From Caloranaerobacter sp050286925 (GTDB lineage: Bacteria > Bacillota > Clostridia > Tissierellales > Thermohalobacteraceae), in the NCBI RefSeq assembly GCF_050286925.1, contig NZ_JBFWFX010000006.1, positions 62,001 through 126,000 on the forward strand: a DNA stretch of 64,000 nt, read 5' to 3'. Below are positions 9,132 through 17,231 of the stretch, one piece after another; positions within the stretch are counted from its first letter, which is position 1, and each line of letters opens with the position of its first letter. The notes beneath the pieces are model-generated. The model did not search any database, was not told the DNA's origin, and was given only the letters and a program-made list of their open reading frames with translations. The position numbers were made by a program, and so were the translations under genes.

Positions 9132-9965
9132 TTATTTACTTAAAGTTTTCTTTAGCTTTATTTTTAGAATTAAATTTTTCAATATAATAGTTAAAATTAG
9201 CATTAATACAGAAAACAACACAATAGTCCCGCCTGGAGCTATTTCAAGATAATATGAAATAAAAATCCCAAACACAACTGATATTTCTGCAAACATTATA
9301 GAAAAAAAAGTAGCCTGTTTAAAACTTCTAGCTATTTGAAGACTTGTTGCTACTGGCATAACCATCATAGAAGATACTAACAATATTCCAACTATTCTCA
9401 TTGAAACTGTTATTGTCATAGCAACTAAAACAATAAAAAGGAAATTAATTATTTTCACTGGAACTCCAGCAATTTTTGCTGCTTCTTCATCAAAGGTTAT
9501 AAAGAAAAGTTCTTTATAAAATAGTTTTACAAATATAACTATAACTAATCCTAATCCTATTATCATATATACATCTGTTTTACTAACAGTTATAATACTG
9601 CCAAATAGATAACTCATCAAGTCTACATTAAGCGATTTTGCGAAGCTAATTAAAACAACTGCAATACTTATTCCTGAAGACAATATAATCGCTATCGCCA
9701 ATTCTGCAAAATCCTCATAACTTTTTCTCAGCTTCTCTATAGCCAGAGCTGCCGATACAGAAAACAATAAAGCTGTACTTAACGGATAAACTCCTGCTAA
9801 TAATCCTGCCGCTACCCCCGATAAAGCTACATGTGATAAACTATCTCCAATTAAAGACATCCTTCTTAATACAACAAAAATTCCAATGAGAGGACATAAT
9901 ATCCCTATAATAATCCCGGCAATTAAGGCTCTCTGCATGAAACTATATTGCAATAAATCTACCAT
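9132..9965 (-). CDS. znuB: Zinc/manganese ABC transporter permease
   Basis: Membrane component of a high-affinity ABC-3 family metal importer. The 278-residue protein has eight to nine hydrophobic segments and the family-typical LRRMSLIGDSLSHVALSGVAAG loop, which contacts the ATPase. I start it at the ATG at 9965 (MVDLLQYSF), seven bases after GAAGGAG; the frame is open another 22 codons upstream into znuC but without a better site. Third gene of znuA-znuC-znuB. The substrate is inferred to be zinc from the ZnuA histidine-rich loop and the neighbouring repressor; manganese is the main alternative. Confidence 0.92.
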   Translation of the reverse strand: MVDLLQYSFMQRALIAGIIIGILCPLIGIFVVLRRMSLIGDSLSHVALSGVAAGLLAGVYPLSTALLFSVSAALAIEKLRKSYEDFAELAIAIILSSGISIAVVLISFAKSLNVDLMSYLFGSIITVSKTDVYMIIGLGLVIVIFVKLFYKELFFITFDEEAAKIAGVPVKIINFLFIVLVAMTITVSMRIVGILLVSSMMVMPVATSLQIARSFKQATFFSIMFAEISVVFGIFISYYLEIAPGGTIVLFSVLMLILTIILKNLILKIKLKKTLSK

Positions 9966-9993
9966 ACTCATACTCCTTCTCTCATTTTCAAAC

Positions 9994-10743
9994 CTAGTGC
10001 TTATGAAATAGAATTTTAACACTGTTACCATATAATTTTTCTATAGTTTCTTGAAATGACAACTTAGAATTTTTATCATGTACAATTAACTTTCCATTTC
10101 CCATACATGCAACTTTTTTTACTCTATTACTAATAACGCCAACATCATGAGTAACCATAACTATTGTAATTTTCATCTCTCTGTTTAGTTTATCTAGCAA
10201 TTTGTAAAATTCTTCTTGTGATTTTATATCTATGCCAACAGTAGGCTCGTCTAAAAAGATTACTTTAGGAAAGTTAACCAAAGCTCTAGCAATAAAGACT
10301 CTTTGCTGCTGACCCCCAGATAAATCTCCAATCAATTTGTTTTTATACTTTTCCATATTAACGATTTTAAGAGCATTATGAACTAGTTCTAAATGATTTC
10401 GCTTAATTGACTTAAAAAGCCCAATTTTAGGATACAGGTTCATTGCAACAACTTCCTCTACAGTAGCAGGAAATTTCTTATTGAACGAATTTGATTTTTG
10501 AGCGACATAGCCTATTTTATCCCACTTATTGAACCTTTTTATGTCTTGTCCAAATAATTTGATTTCACCTTTTACAGGCTTTAAAATATTTAGCATAAGC
10601 TTTATTAACGTACTTTTGCCAGAGCCATTTGGACCTACTATACCTATATAATCTCCTTCATAAATATCTAAATTTATATCCTCTAATATCATTTTATCTC
10701 TATAACCAAAAAATAAGTTCTTAATACTAATTATAGTCTCCAT
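9994..10743 (-). CDS. znuC: Zinc/manganese ABC transporter ATPase
   Basis: Cytoplasmic ATPase of the metal importer, 249 residues. Walker A is GPNGSGKST, the Q-loop lies in IGYVAQKSNSF, the signature is LSGGQQQRVF, Walker B is VIFLDEPTVGID and the switch histidine is in VMVTHDVG. It follows znuA by two bases and precedes znuB by 28 bases, so the genes are translationally close and surely co-transcribed. Confidence 0.93.
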   Translation of the reverse strand: METIISIKNLFFGYRDKMILEDINLDIYEGDYIGIVGPNGSGKSTLIKLMLNILKPVKGEIKLFGQDIKRFNKWDKIGYVAQKSNSFNKKFPATVEEVVAMNLYPKIGLFKSIKRNHLELVHNALKIVNMEKYKNKLIGDLSGGQQQRVFIARALVNFPKVIFLDEPTVGIDIKSQEEFYKLLDKLNREMKITIVMVTHDVGVISNRVKKVACMGNGKLIVHDKNSKLSFQETIEKLYGNSVKILFHKH

Positions 10744-10745
10744 AA

Positions 10746-11693
10746 TTATTCACCCAAAGTTCTTACTAATGTTTCAAGATTTTCTTCCATCGTCTTCAAA
10801 TAATCCTTACCTGAATCCATTTCCTCTTTTGTTAACCCTCCGATTGGGTTTAACACAGCAGTTTTTGCACCAACTTCTCGAGCTAAAACTTCAGCTAATT
10901 TAGGATTTGTTAAAGTTTCAAAATATATATACTTTATTTTTTTATCTTTCATAATATCGGCAATCTCAGACAGTTTAGCAACACTAGGTTCTTCTTCTGG
11001 ATTAAGTCCTCTAATTGGAATTTGTATTAGTCCATATCTATTTGCCATATATCCAAAAGCTGCATGTGATACTACAATTTCTCTGTTCTTAACCTTGCTT
11101 AACTTATATTTATATTTTTCATCTAATGCTTTTAACTTTTCAGCAAACTCTTTAAAATTCTTTTCATAGAAATCTTTATTTTTATAATCTGCTTTTATAA
11201 ATGCATTCTTTATATTTTCAGCCTGCTTCATAGCTCTAATAGGATCTAACCATACATGCGGATCATATTCTCCACGATAATGATTTTTTTCTTCACGTTC
11301 GTGAATAACATAATCTTGAACTTTTAAAAGTTCCACATTTTCAGAAGCCTTCACGACAATAAGCTTTTTATTATCTATAGTATCTAAAAGTTTATCGGCC
11401 CACGGCTCCATCATAACTCCATTGTATATAAATACATCTGCATTCTCCAATTCAGCCATAAGTTTTGCAGTTGGCTCCCAATCATGCGGCTCAGCTCCTG
11501 GAGGAATCATCAAATGTAACTCTATTTTATCCTTTCCTATATTTTTTGCAAAATCATACATAGGATAAATACTTGCATATACTTTTAGTTTATCTTTTAC
11601 ATTCTGTTTCTCAGTTTTTACTTCTTTACTTGCACACCCAACAGTAAAAATAAACATAAATATTAGCATTAAACTTATAATTTTCTTAGCCAA
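10746..11693 (-). CDS. znuA: Zinc-binding lipoprotein of the ABC importer
   Basis: Extracytoplasmic solute-binding lipoprotein (SBP-9 family) that delivers the metal to ZnuB. The signal peptide ends in the lipobox TVGC-A near residue 20. The metal-binding histidines appear in PPGAEPHDWEPT, EYDPHVWLDP and VVSHAAFGYM; the short acidic/histidine loop HEREEKNHYRGEYDPH is typical of zinc-selective members. The start is a TTG (11691-11693) behind a strong AAAGGAGGGGG. First gene of the operon; a 10 bp inverted repeat at 11771-11801 lies in its promoter region. Confidence 0.92.
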   Translation of the reverse strand: MAKKIISLMLIFMFIFTVGCASKEVKTEKQNVKDKLKVYASIYPMYDFAKNIGKDKIELHLMIPPGAEPHDWEPTAKLMAELENADVFIYNGVMMEPWADKLLDTIDNKKLIVVKASENVELLKVQDYVIHEREEKNHYRGEYDPHVWLDPIRAMKQAENIKNAFIKADYKNKDFYEKNFKEFAEKLKALDEKYKYKLSKVKNREIVVSHAAFGYMANRYGLIQIPIRGLNPEEEPSVAKLSEIADIMKDKKIKYIYFETLTNPKLAEVLAREVGAKTAVLNPIGGLTKEEMDSGKDYLKTMEENLETLVRTLGE

Positions 11694-11770
11694 AATGCCC
11701 CCTCCTTTTAGAATTTAAAAATATTAAAGCATCAAAATATTTCTAGAAAAAAATATATCACTAAAACAAT

Positions 11771-11801
11771 CTAAATGCAAGTAATTCCTATTTGCATTTA
11801 G
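11771..11801. promoter_or_regulatory. Operator-like inverted repeat upstream of znuA
   Basis: CTAAATGCAA (11771-11780) and TTGCATTTAG (11792-11801) form a perfect 10 bp inverted repeat with an 11-base spacer. It lies between znuA and a divergent gene, with no T-run, so it is more like a protein-binding site than a terminator. Zur is the natural candidate because of the neighbouring repressor gene, but the centre does not match the Bacillus Zur box. Confidence 0.5.
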
Positions 11802-11870
11802 AAAGTATGTTTTAAAATCAATTTTCGGATATACTATAAATTGAAAAAATCATGTCTTCAAGGAGAGAAT

Positions 11871-12725
11871 ATGAGAAAAAAACTATTTTTATTTACATTG
11901 ATATTATGTATTTTATTTTTTCTAAAAACAAATATCTATTATACTTTAAAAAGCTACATTATTATGTATCCATACAGCTATTATAATAGATTAAATAGTA
12001 TAACTTATAAAAGGAATATTAAATTTTATATTCCTAGTGGTATTATCACAAAAGAAAAAGACTGGTACCCCTTTGTACTGACTTTTAATGATAATGAAGG
12101 ATTTTCAAAATATACTGGCAAAAAGTTGTCTTTAACTATTTTTTATAACTTTGGACATTTTAAATTTAAAGAAGGATTCTCCAGTTATTATGACCAAAAT
12201 TCTCCTTATTTCAGTAGTTTTTATGGAGGATATGTTATATATAACAACGAAAATCCAGATGACTCTTATGGCTTTAATATTGACGGAAAAATTAAAATAG
12301 AAGAATTAGAATCTATCCCAAGATATGATCAAACTAGATTGGTTTTGCCATCTTTAGGATGCCCTGAACATAAAATTTATTTTAAAAGTAAAATTGATAA
12401 AATAGAATATGATATAGAATATTTAGGCATAAAAGATTGGGTTAAAATCGACTCAATAGTAACCACTAATGGGCCAAATCACAAATATAAGGAAAAACAT
12501 TTAGGATATATACAATACGGGAAACCACCTGCTAATTATTCTGGAGAAGATTTTCCATTAGTAAATTTAAAAGGAAGAATTTATGCAAAATATTTTGATA
12601 ATTATAAAATGACTATTATATTATATATAGTTGCACCTAATATAGATACTATCGAAAATTGTGATAAAAATATATTATCTAAATCTAAAATCAAATCAAC
12701 TATCACAGGTATTTTTAATCGTTGA
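11871..12725 (+). CDS. Membrane-anchored protein of unknown function
   Basis: I do not recognise this protein. An uncleaved or signal-type helix (about residues 4-24) is followed by some 255 residues without further membrane segments, rich in tyrosine, phenylalanine, lysine and aspartate and probably exported. No catalytic motif is apparent. The ATG at 11871 lies after AAGGAGAG; an upstream in-frame TTG is not preceded by a site. It converges with the radical SAM gene, six bases away, with no clear terminator between them. Confidence 0.7.
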   Translation: MRKKLFLFTLILCILFFLKTNIYYTLKSYIIMYPYSYYNRLNSITYKRNIKFYIPSGIITKEKDWYPFVLTFNDNEGFSKYTGKKLSLTIFYNFGHFKFKEGFSSYYDQNSPYFSSFYGGYVIYNNENPDDSYGFNIDGKIKIEELESIPRYDQTRLVLPSLGCPEHKIYFKSKIDKIEYDIEYLGIKDWVKIDSIVTTNGPNHKYKEKHLGYIQYGKPPANYSGEDFPLVNLKGRIYAKYFDNYKMTIILYIVAPNIDTIENCDKNILSKSKIKSTITGIFNR

Positions 12726-12730
12726 TTATC

Positions 12731-14230
12731 TTACTTTTTATAATTTAAAACCAATTTAACTTTTGAAATAAAATTTTTAAATCTAGATATCTTTTTCATA
12801 ACCTTTTGTAATAATATAACTACTTTTTCTTTATTCCCCTTTTCTATCTCACTAGATAACGCTTTAATAAATGGTCTTAAAGATGGAAATTGAGTCAGAT
12901 ATATAAGAGAAATCCATACATCATTTTCTGTTGCTCTATTTGAAGCAGCAGGGCCCCAGTACATATCATATTGTTCTTGAATAGAGCTATACATTATTTT
13001 TTCAAGCTCGGCTTCTGTAAGTAACCCTCTTTTTATAGCCATTTGTACTATATCCGTTCCTGGTAAAAAGTTCAACCCATGGAGCTGCAATTCAAATGGT
13101 GGTTCAAGCTCTAAACACAATTTATAAGTTTCTTTCAAATCTTCTACTGTTTCAAATGGATGTTTAAGCATAAAATCATATATTACTCTAGGTACTCTAC
13201 ACTCTGATAATATCTTGCTTGATTCAATAATCTGATTTTGAGTTTCTGTTCTATGAAAAATCTCTTTTCTAACTCTCAAAGAACCACTTTGTATTCCAAC
13301 AACAATTTGATATAACCCTGCTTCAACTAAATTTTCTATAACGCTTTTCTTAATCCTTAATGGATGTCCCCATATTTTAAACGGCAAACCAATCTCCTTT
13401 TTATATCTTTCTTTAAACTCTTCTATCCATTCTTCCTTATCAGGAAATATCTCATCCCAAAAGTGTATAAATTTTAATTTTTTTATTTTTTTCTTTGCTT
13501 CATTTAGCTCTTTCATAACGCTATCTACACTTCTAAATCTAACAAATCTACCTTTATTTAAATAAAGTCTTTTTATATTAATAGAACTACAATAAGAACA
13601 AGCAAAAGGGCATCCTCTCGAAGCTGTTAGTTCATATCCTATTGACTTAAGCTGTGGGTCTCCTTCTTTTAACATGTCATTTGAAATAAGATATTTATTT
13701 TCACCACCTATTTCAGGGTATCCAATAATATCTAAATCTTGTATCAATGGCCTTACATCATTAATAATTATTTCTCCATTTTTATTTATGAAAGCTAAAT
13801 TTTTTATGTCAGATAAGTCTATACCTTTTCTAAGTTTATTTAATAATTCAACAAACGCCTCTTCTCCTTCGCCTATTATTACAAAATCACTATGTTTAAG
13901 AGCTCTTTCAGGAAATAAAGTTGGATAAACTCCACCCCAAATAATAGGTATGTTAAATTTTTCTCTTATCCTATCATTTACTAAAAATATAGTTTCAAGA
14001 TAAAGAGATGACATAACACTAAGTCCTATATAAGAAGGTTTTATCTTCTTTATAAGTTCCTCTAATAAATCTAATTCTTTACTACTTGCTTTACTTGGTT
14101 TTATACTATTAAATTTTTTGAAAAAAAGTATATGTGGTATATAGCCATGTTTTTTTAAATAATTAGCAAGGTATCTTACTCCTAAAGCCTTCTCATTATA
14201 AAAACCGATAAGCAAAACAGTCTTTCCCAT
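12731..14230 (-). CDS. B12-binding-domain radical SAM protein
   Basis: A 499-residue protein of the cobalamin-binding radical SAM superfamily (class B architecture). The N-terminal 150 residues form a Rossmann-like B12 domain (KTVLLIGFYNEKALGVRYLA, YIGLSVMSS, IPIIWGGVYPTL, FVIIGEGEEAF). The radical SAM core starts at ELTASRGCPFACSYC, with the CxxxCxxC cluster cysteines near residues 210-217. A C-terminal helical part ends in lysine-rich sequence. The substrate cannot be told; such enzymes methylate or cyclise lipids, cofactors or natural products. RBS AGGAGG at ideal spacing. It stands alone. Confidence 0.88.
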   Translation of the reverse strand: MGKTVLLIGFYNEKALGVRYLANYLKKHGYIPHILFFKKFNSIKPSKASSKELDLLEELIKKIKPSYIGLSVMSSLYLETIFLVNDRIREKFNIPIIWGGVYPTLFPERALKHSDFVIIGEGEEAFVELLNKLRKGIDLSDIKNLAFINKNGEIIINDVRPLIQDLDIIGYPEIGGENKYLISNDMLKEGDPQLKSIGYELTASRGCPFACSYCSSINIKRLYLNKGRFVRFRSVDSVMKELNEAKKKIKKLKFIHFWDEIFPDKEEWIEEFKERYKKEIGLPFKIWGHPLRIKKSVIENLVEAGLYQIVVGIQSGSLRVRKEIFHRTETQNQIIESSKILSECRVPRVIYDFMLKHPFETVEDLKETYKLCLELEPPFELQLHGLNFLPGTDIVQMAIKRGLLTEAELEKIMYSSIQEQYDMYWGPAASNRATENDVWISLIYLTQFPSLRPFIKALSSEIEKGNKEKVVILLQKVMKKISRFKNFISKVKLVLNYKK

Positions 14231-14351
14231 ATTTATCCTCCTAAAAGCTGTTTAAATAATCTTTAATTTGTCTTATTTTCTTAATATAACAATAAAACAG
14301 TATTTATATACATAATTAACTGAAAACAGAAGATAAATATAGGAAAGAAAA

Positions 14352-14374
14352 AAAGGATGGTTGCCCCATCCTTT
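14352..14374 (-). terminator. Terminator after the cupin gene
   Basis: Perfect 9 bp stem AAAGGATGG/CCATCCTTT around TTGCC, followed on the minus strand by a run of T residues. The 3' arm reaches into the end of the cupin gene. Confidence 0.85.
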
Positions 14375-14720
14375 ATTGATGTCCTTTTTCAGGTACTATA
14401 CAAATAAAAGCAAATTCTTCTTCGCCAATATTTTTAAATTGATGAATTTTACCAGCTGGTACATATGCAAATGAACCCGGCTCAAGTTCGTAATCCTTCC
14501 CATCTAAATGTAACATTCCCTTTCCTCTTATTATGTAATTAATATGCGGCCAATCATGTGAATGTCTTGGGGTATATCCTCCTTTTCCAAGTTCAAACAC
14601 ACGCATTACATGTCCTTCCCAACCCTCTTTAGGTGAAATTAGCACTTTCATTGTCGCATCTTTTACCTGAGGATTTTCTATTTTTATACCCTCAACATTT
14701 TTTACATGGGAAACTATCAT
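14373..14720 (-). CDS. Small cupin-fold protein
   Basis: Single-domain cupin of 115 residues. The two cupin motifs are visible: GGYTPRHSHDWPHINYIIRG (about 47-66; HxH and downstream residues as metal ligands) and PGSFAYVPAGKIHQFKN (about 82-98). These would bind a divalent metal such as Fe or Mn. Family members range from isomerases and dioxygenases to sensors, and nothing here narrows it down. RBS AAGGAGGGATTAAT before ATG. Single gene with its own terminator, divergent from a MATE pump. Confidence 0.88.
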   Translation of the reverse strand: MIVSHVKNVEGIKIENPQVKDATMKVLISPKEGWEGHVMRVFELGKGGYTPRHSHDWPHINYIIRGKGMLHLDGKDYELEPGSFAYVPAGKIHQFKNIGEEEFAFICIVPEKGHQ

Positions 14721-14795
14721 ATTAATCCCTCCTTATAAGCAATCTAATAATATTATATTATATTTTTGAAAAAAACACCAATAATTGCATATGAA

Positions 14796-14872
14796 ATTAT
14801 TTTGATACACGAAATAATTGGTGATATAATATTCATATAAAAATATTTTGATACTCGAAATAATGATATAAT
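14796..14872 (+). promoter_or_regulatory. Promoter with paired operator-like repeats for the MATE gene
   Basis: A consensus promoter, TTGATA (14802-14807), 17 bases, TATAAT (14825-14830), precedes the MATE gene. Two near-identical imperfect palindromes overlap this region: 14796-14818 and 14842-14864, each of form ATTATTT/AATATTT-N9-AAATAAT with core TTTGATAC(A/T)CGAAA, 46 bases apart. The second copy is followed by another TATAAT (14867-14872). The layout suggests repression by a MarR- or TetR-type protein not encoded nearby. Confidence 0.7.
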
Positions 14873-14900
14873 ATTTTAGTGATTTGATTGGAGGAATAGT

Positions 14901-16262
14901 ATGGATTATAACAAAAAACGAGAACTTATCTTAAATGGCAGTATGCCTGAAGTAATATTAACTTTATCATTACCAATCATGTTCAACAACTTTGTGCAAA
15001 CTATATACAATTTAACTGACACATTTTGGGTAAGTAAACTAGGTTCTACAGAAGTTGCAGCAATGACTCTTGTTTGGCCAATAATCTTTCTTTTGATGTC
15101 TCTAGGTATAGGTGTATCTATTGCAGGTACAACCCTTATTTCTCAATATACAGGTTCTAATAATCTTGATAATGCTACTGATGTAGCAGGGCAAATAATA
15201 TCATTTTCATTTGCCTTTTCTTTAGTTTTAGGCATTATAGGTTCTCTTTTATCTCATAGTATTGTAAAGGCTATGGGAGGAGAAGGACAGTTACTAATAA
15301 ATGCAACAGATTTTCTTAGAGTAATTTTTCTTGGTATGCCAACTATGTTTATATTCTTCGCTTTTAATTCCATAAAACAAGGGCAAGGAGATACCATTAC
15401 ACCAATGAAATATTCTACTGCATCCGTAGTTTTAAATATGGCTTTAGACCCAATTTTTATTTTTGTATTCAATATGGGTATTAAAGGTGCTGCAATAGCA
15501 ACAGTTATAGCAAGAGGTATTTTTGCATTTTATGCTGTATATGCATTATTTACAAAAACCGATGGTATTCATCTAAGCATAAGACACTTACACATTAATA
15601 AAACAGTACTTAAAAAACTGATTAAAATCGGTCTGCCATCTTCAATAGGCCAATCAACTGCAGCCTTTGGTTTTGCTATTTTAAATGTCTTTATTATATC
15701 TTTTGGAGACTCAACTATGGCTGCTTTTGGAATAGGCAATAGAATCAATTCCCTTATCCTAATGCCTGCTATGGGGATAGGAAGTGCTTTAGCTACTATT
15801 ATCGGTCAAAATCTAGGAGCAAATAATATAGATAGAGCTAAAAGCGCTGTAAAAACTAGTACAATATTGACAACAATATTTTTAGTTATTGGCGGCTCAA
15901 TATTGTTCATATTCTCTGAAAAAATAATTGATTTTTTTACTAATGATCCTGAAGTTTTAAGTCAAGGTACCTATTACTTAAAATTAATTTCCGCCTCCCT
16001 TCCTTTCATGGGATTCTTCCAAATTTTTATAGGTACTTTCCAAGGCTCAGGACATACTATCTCGGCTATGATATTAATGATGGGCAGGCTTTGGGGACTT
16101 AGAATTCCTCTTATAGTTTTATTTAAAAAGTTCACAAATTTAGGTACTAATTCAGTATGGTTTGCTATGGTTTTAAGTAATGCAATTATTTGTTTAGTAG
16201 GTCTCGGAATTTATATGACTGGAAAATGGCAAAAAAAAGTCATAACAAAATCTCTAATTTAA
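14901..16262 (+). CDS. MATE-family multidrug efflux transporter
   Basis: Twelve-helix cation antiporter of 453 residues, the family's usual length. Typical features are the N-terminal EVILTLSLPIMFNNFVQTIYNLTDTFWV and the repeated second half beginning LIKIGLPSSIGQSTAAFGFAILNVFI. The substrate is unknown. RBS TTGGAGGAATAGT before ATG. It is only distantly like the second MATE gene in this window (22872). It appears to be transcribed alone from a promoter with paired operator-like sites, which points to induction by a toxic compound. Its stop codon lies inside the left end of a dispersed repeat. Confidence 0.93.
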   Translation: MDYNKKRELILNGSMPEVILTLSLPIMFNNFVQTIYNLTDTFWVSKLGSTEVAAMTLVWPIIFLLMSLGIGVSIAGTTLISQYTGSNNLDNATDVAGQIISFSFAFSLVLGIIGSLLSHSIVKAMGGEGQLLINATDFLRVIFLGMPTMFIFFAFNSIKQGQGDTITPMKYSTASVVLNMALDPIFIFVFNMGIKGAAIATVIARGIFAFYAVYALFTKTDGIHLSIRHLHINKTVLKKLIKIGLPSSIGQSTAAFGFAILNVFIISFGDSTMAAFGIGNRINSLILMPAMGIGSALATIIGQNLGANNIDRAKSAVKTSTILTTIFLVIGGSILFIFSEKIIDFFTNDPEVLSQGTYYLKLISASLPFMGFFQIFIGTFQGSGHTISAMILMMGRLWGLRIPLIVLFKKFTNLGTNSVWFAMVLSNAIICLVGLGIYMTGKWQKKVITKSLI

Positions 16263-16352
16263 ATAAATTAAAAAAGATTTTGCCCATATCCATTACGGAA
16301 ATTATATTCAAAATTATCTATATAAAAGGTATATAATTCCATATGAATTATA
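16258..16352 (+). repeat. Dispersed intergenic repeat, copy A
   Basis: About 95 bp sharing blocks TTTAAATAAATTA, TTTTGCC, ATCCATTACGGAAATTATAT, TCAAAATTAT and a terminal near-palindrome around CATATG with copies at 20549, 20765, 45490 and 54171. The DnaA-box position reads TTATCTATA here, so it is degenerate. The copy starts at the stop codon of the MATE gene and abuts a terminator on its right. Confidence 0.75.
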
Positions 16353-16383
16353 AAAGAAAGGCCCTTATAAAGGACCTTTCTTT
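16353..16383 (-). terminator. Terminator after the 4Fe-4S protein gene
   Basis: AAAGAAAGG/CCTTTCTTT outer stem with an inner CCTT-ATA-AAGG, one C-A mismatch between. It can serve both the minus-strand 4Fe-4S gene and the plus-strand MATE gene. Confidence 0.7.
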
Positions 16384-16393
16384 CCTTCTTTAT

Positions 16394-17131
16394 TTATTTT
16401 TTTCTTCCATCTATACTTATCTCTATCTTTTTCACTTCTATATTTTTTCCTGACCTTCTTACCGCTTCATCAACAGCCATAACCATTCCTCTACAACATG
16501 GTACTTCCATGTATGCAACTAAAATACCTTTTATATCATTGTATTTTATTATGTTAGTCAGCTTTTCTATATAATACCCAACATCATCAAGTTTTGGACA
16601 TCCAACAGCTATAGATCTACCTTTGAGTAAATCCAGATGATAATTTGGATATGCAAATGGTACACAGTCAGCTGTAACTAAAAGCTCTTTACCATCCCAA
16701 TATGAAGCTCTTTCAGGAACAAGCATTAACTGCACAGGCCATTGACTTAATTGAGGTTTTATCTTAATCTCAATATCTTGAGATGTTACAGCCACCTTAT
16801 CATCAACTTCTTCTTTTCTATTGATTGTCATTGCTCTACTTCCTGGGCATCCACCACCATGATGAACATGAGTCTTTTCTGCTTTTTTAATATTTGAAAG
16901 ATGTTTTTCTACTGCTTCTTCGTCAAAATCATCTGCTTCTCTTTCAATTATTTTTATAGCCCCCTGCGGACAATATCCTATACAATTACCTAATCCATCA
17001 CATAAATTATCAGCTACTAACTTAGCTTTTCCATTAATAATTTTAATTGCTCCTTCTGCACATCCTGGTACACACAATCCACAACCATTGCATTTTTCTT
17101 CATCTATTTGAACTATTTTTCTAATCGCCAT
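16394..17131 (-). CDS. 4Fe-4S dicluster ferredoxin-domain protein (FrdX-like)
   Basis: Iron-sulfur protein of 245 residues with two [4Fe-4S] ferredoxin motifs at the N-terminus (CNGCGLCVPGC and CDGLGNCIGYCPQGA). A linker with HVHHGGGCPGSR and a C-terminal domain with further conserved-looking cysteines (TADCVPFAY, VGCPKLDD, VPCCRGM) follow. Proteins of this layout often accompany hybrid-cluster protein genes and nitrosative-stress regulators in anaerobes (family knowledge). The promoter carries a Crp/Fnr-type site at the class II position. It follows the Crp/Fnr gene on the same strand but has its own promoter. Electron transfer role inferred only. Confidence 0.85.
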   Translation of the reverse strand: MAIRKIVQIDEEKCNGCGLCVPGCAEGAIKIINGKAKLVADNLCDGLGNCIGYCPQGAIKIIEREADDFDEEAVEKHLSNIKKAEKTHVHHGGGCPGSRAMTINRKEEVDDKVAVTSQDIEIKIKPQLSQWPVQLMLVPERASYWDGKELLVTADCVPFAYPNYHLDLLKGRSIAVGCPKLDDVGYYIEKLTNIIKYNDIKGILVAYMEVPCCRGMVMAVDEAVRRSGKNIEVKKIEISIDGRKK

Positions 17132-17165
17132 ATTTAAAACTCCTTTCTTTCTATTTTGTATTTTA

Positions 17166-17208
17166 ATTATATAAAATGATAAACTACATGTATGTGATAT
17201 AAATCAAA
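17166..17208 (-). promoter_or_regulatory. Class II Crp/Fnr-type promoter of the 4Fe-4S gene
   Basis: On the minus strand, TTGAT-TTAT-ATCAC (17194-17207), also readable on the plus strand as TGTGA-N6-TCAAA (17193-17208), is centred 32 bases from the centre of a perfect TATAAT (17166-17171). That puts the site at about -41.5, the classical position for an activator of this family. The likely regulator is encoded directly upstream. Confidence 0.75.
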
Positions 17209-17209
17209 A

Positions 17210-17231
17210 AACCCCACTAAAAAGTGGAGTT
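17210..17231 (-). terminator. Terminator after the Crp/Fnr gene
   Basis: AACCCCACT (17210-17218) pairs with AGTGGAGTT (17223-17231) with one mismatch, followed on the minus strand by TTTTTTGATTT. It directly abuts the Crp/Fnr-type box of the next promoter. Confidence 0.8.
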
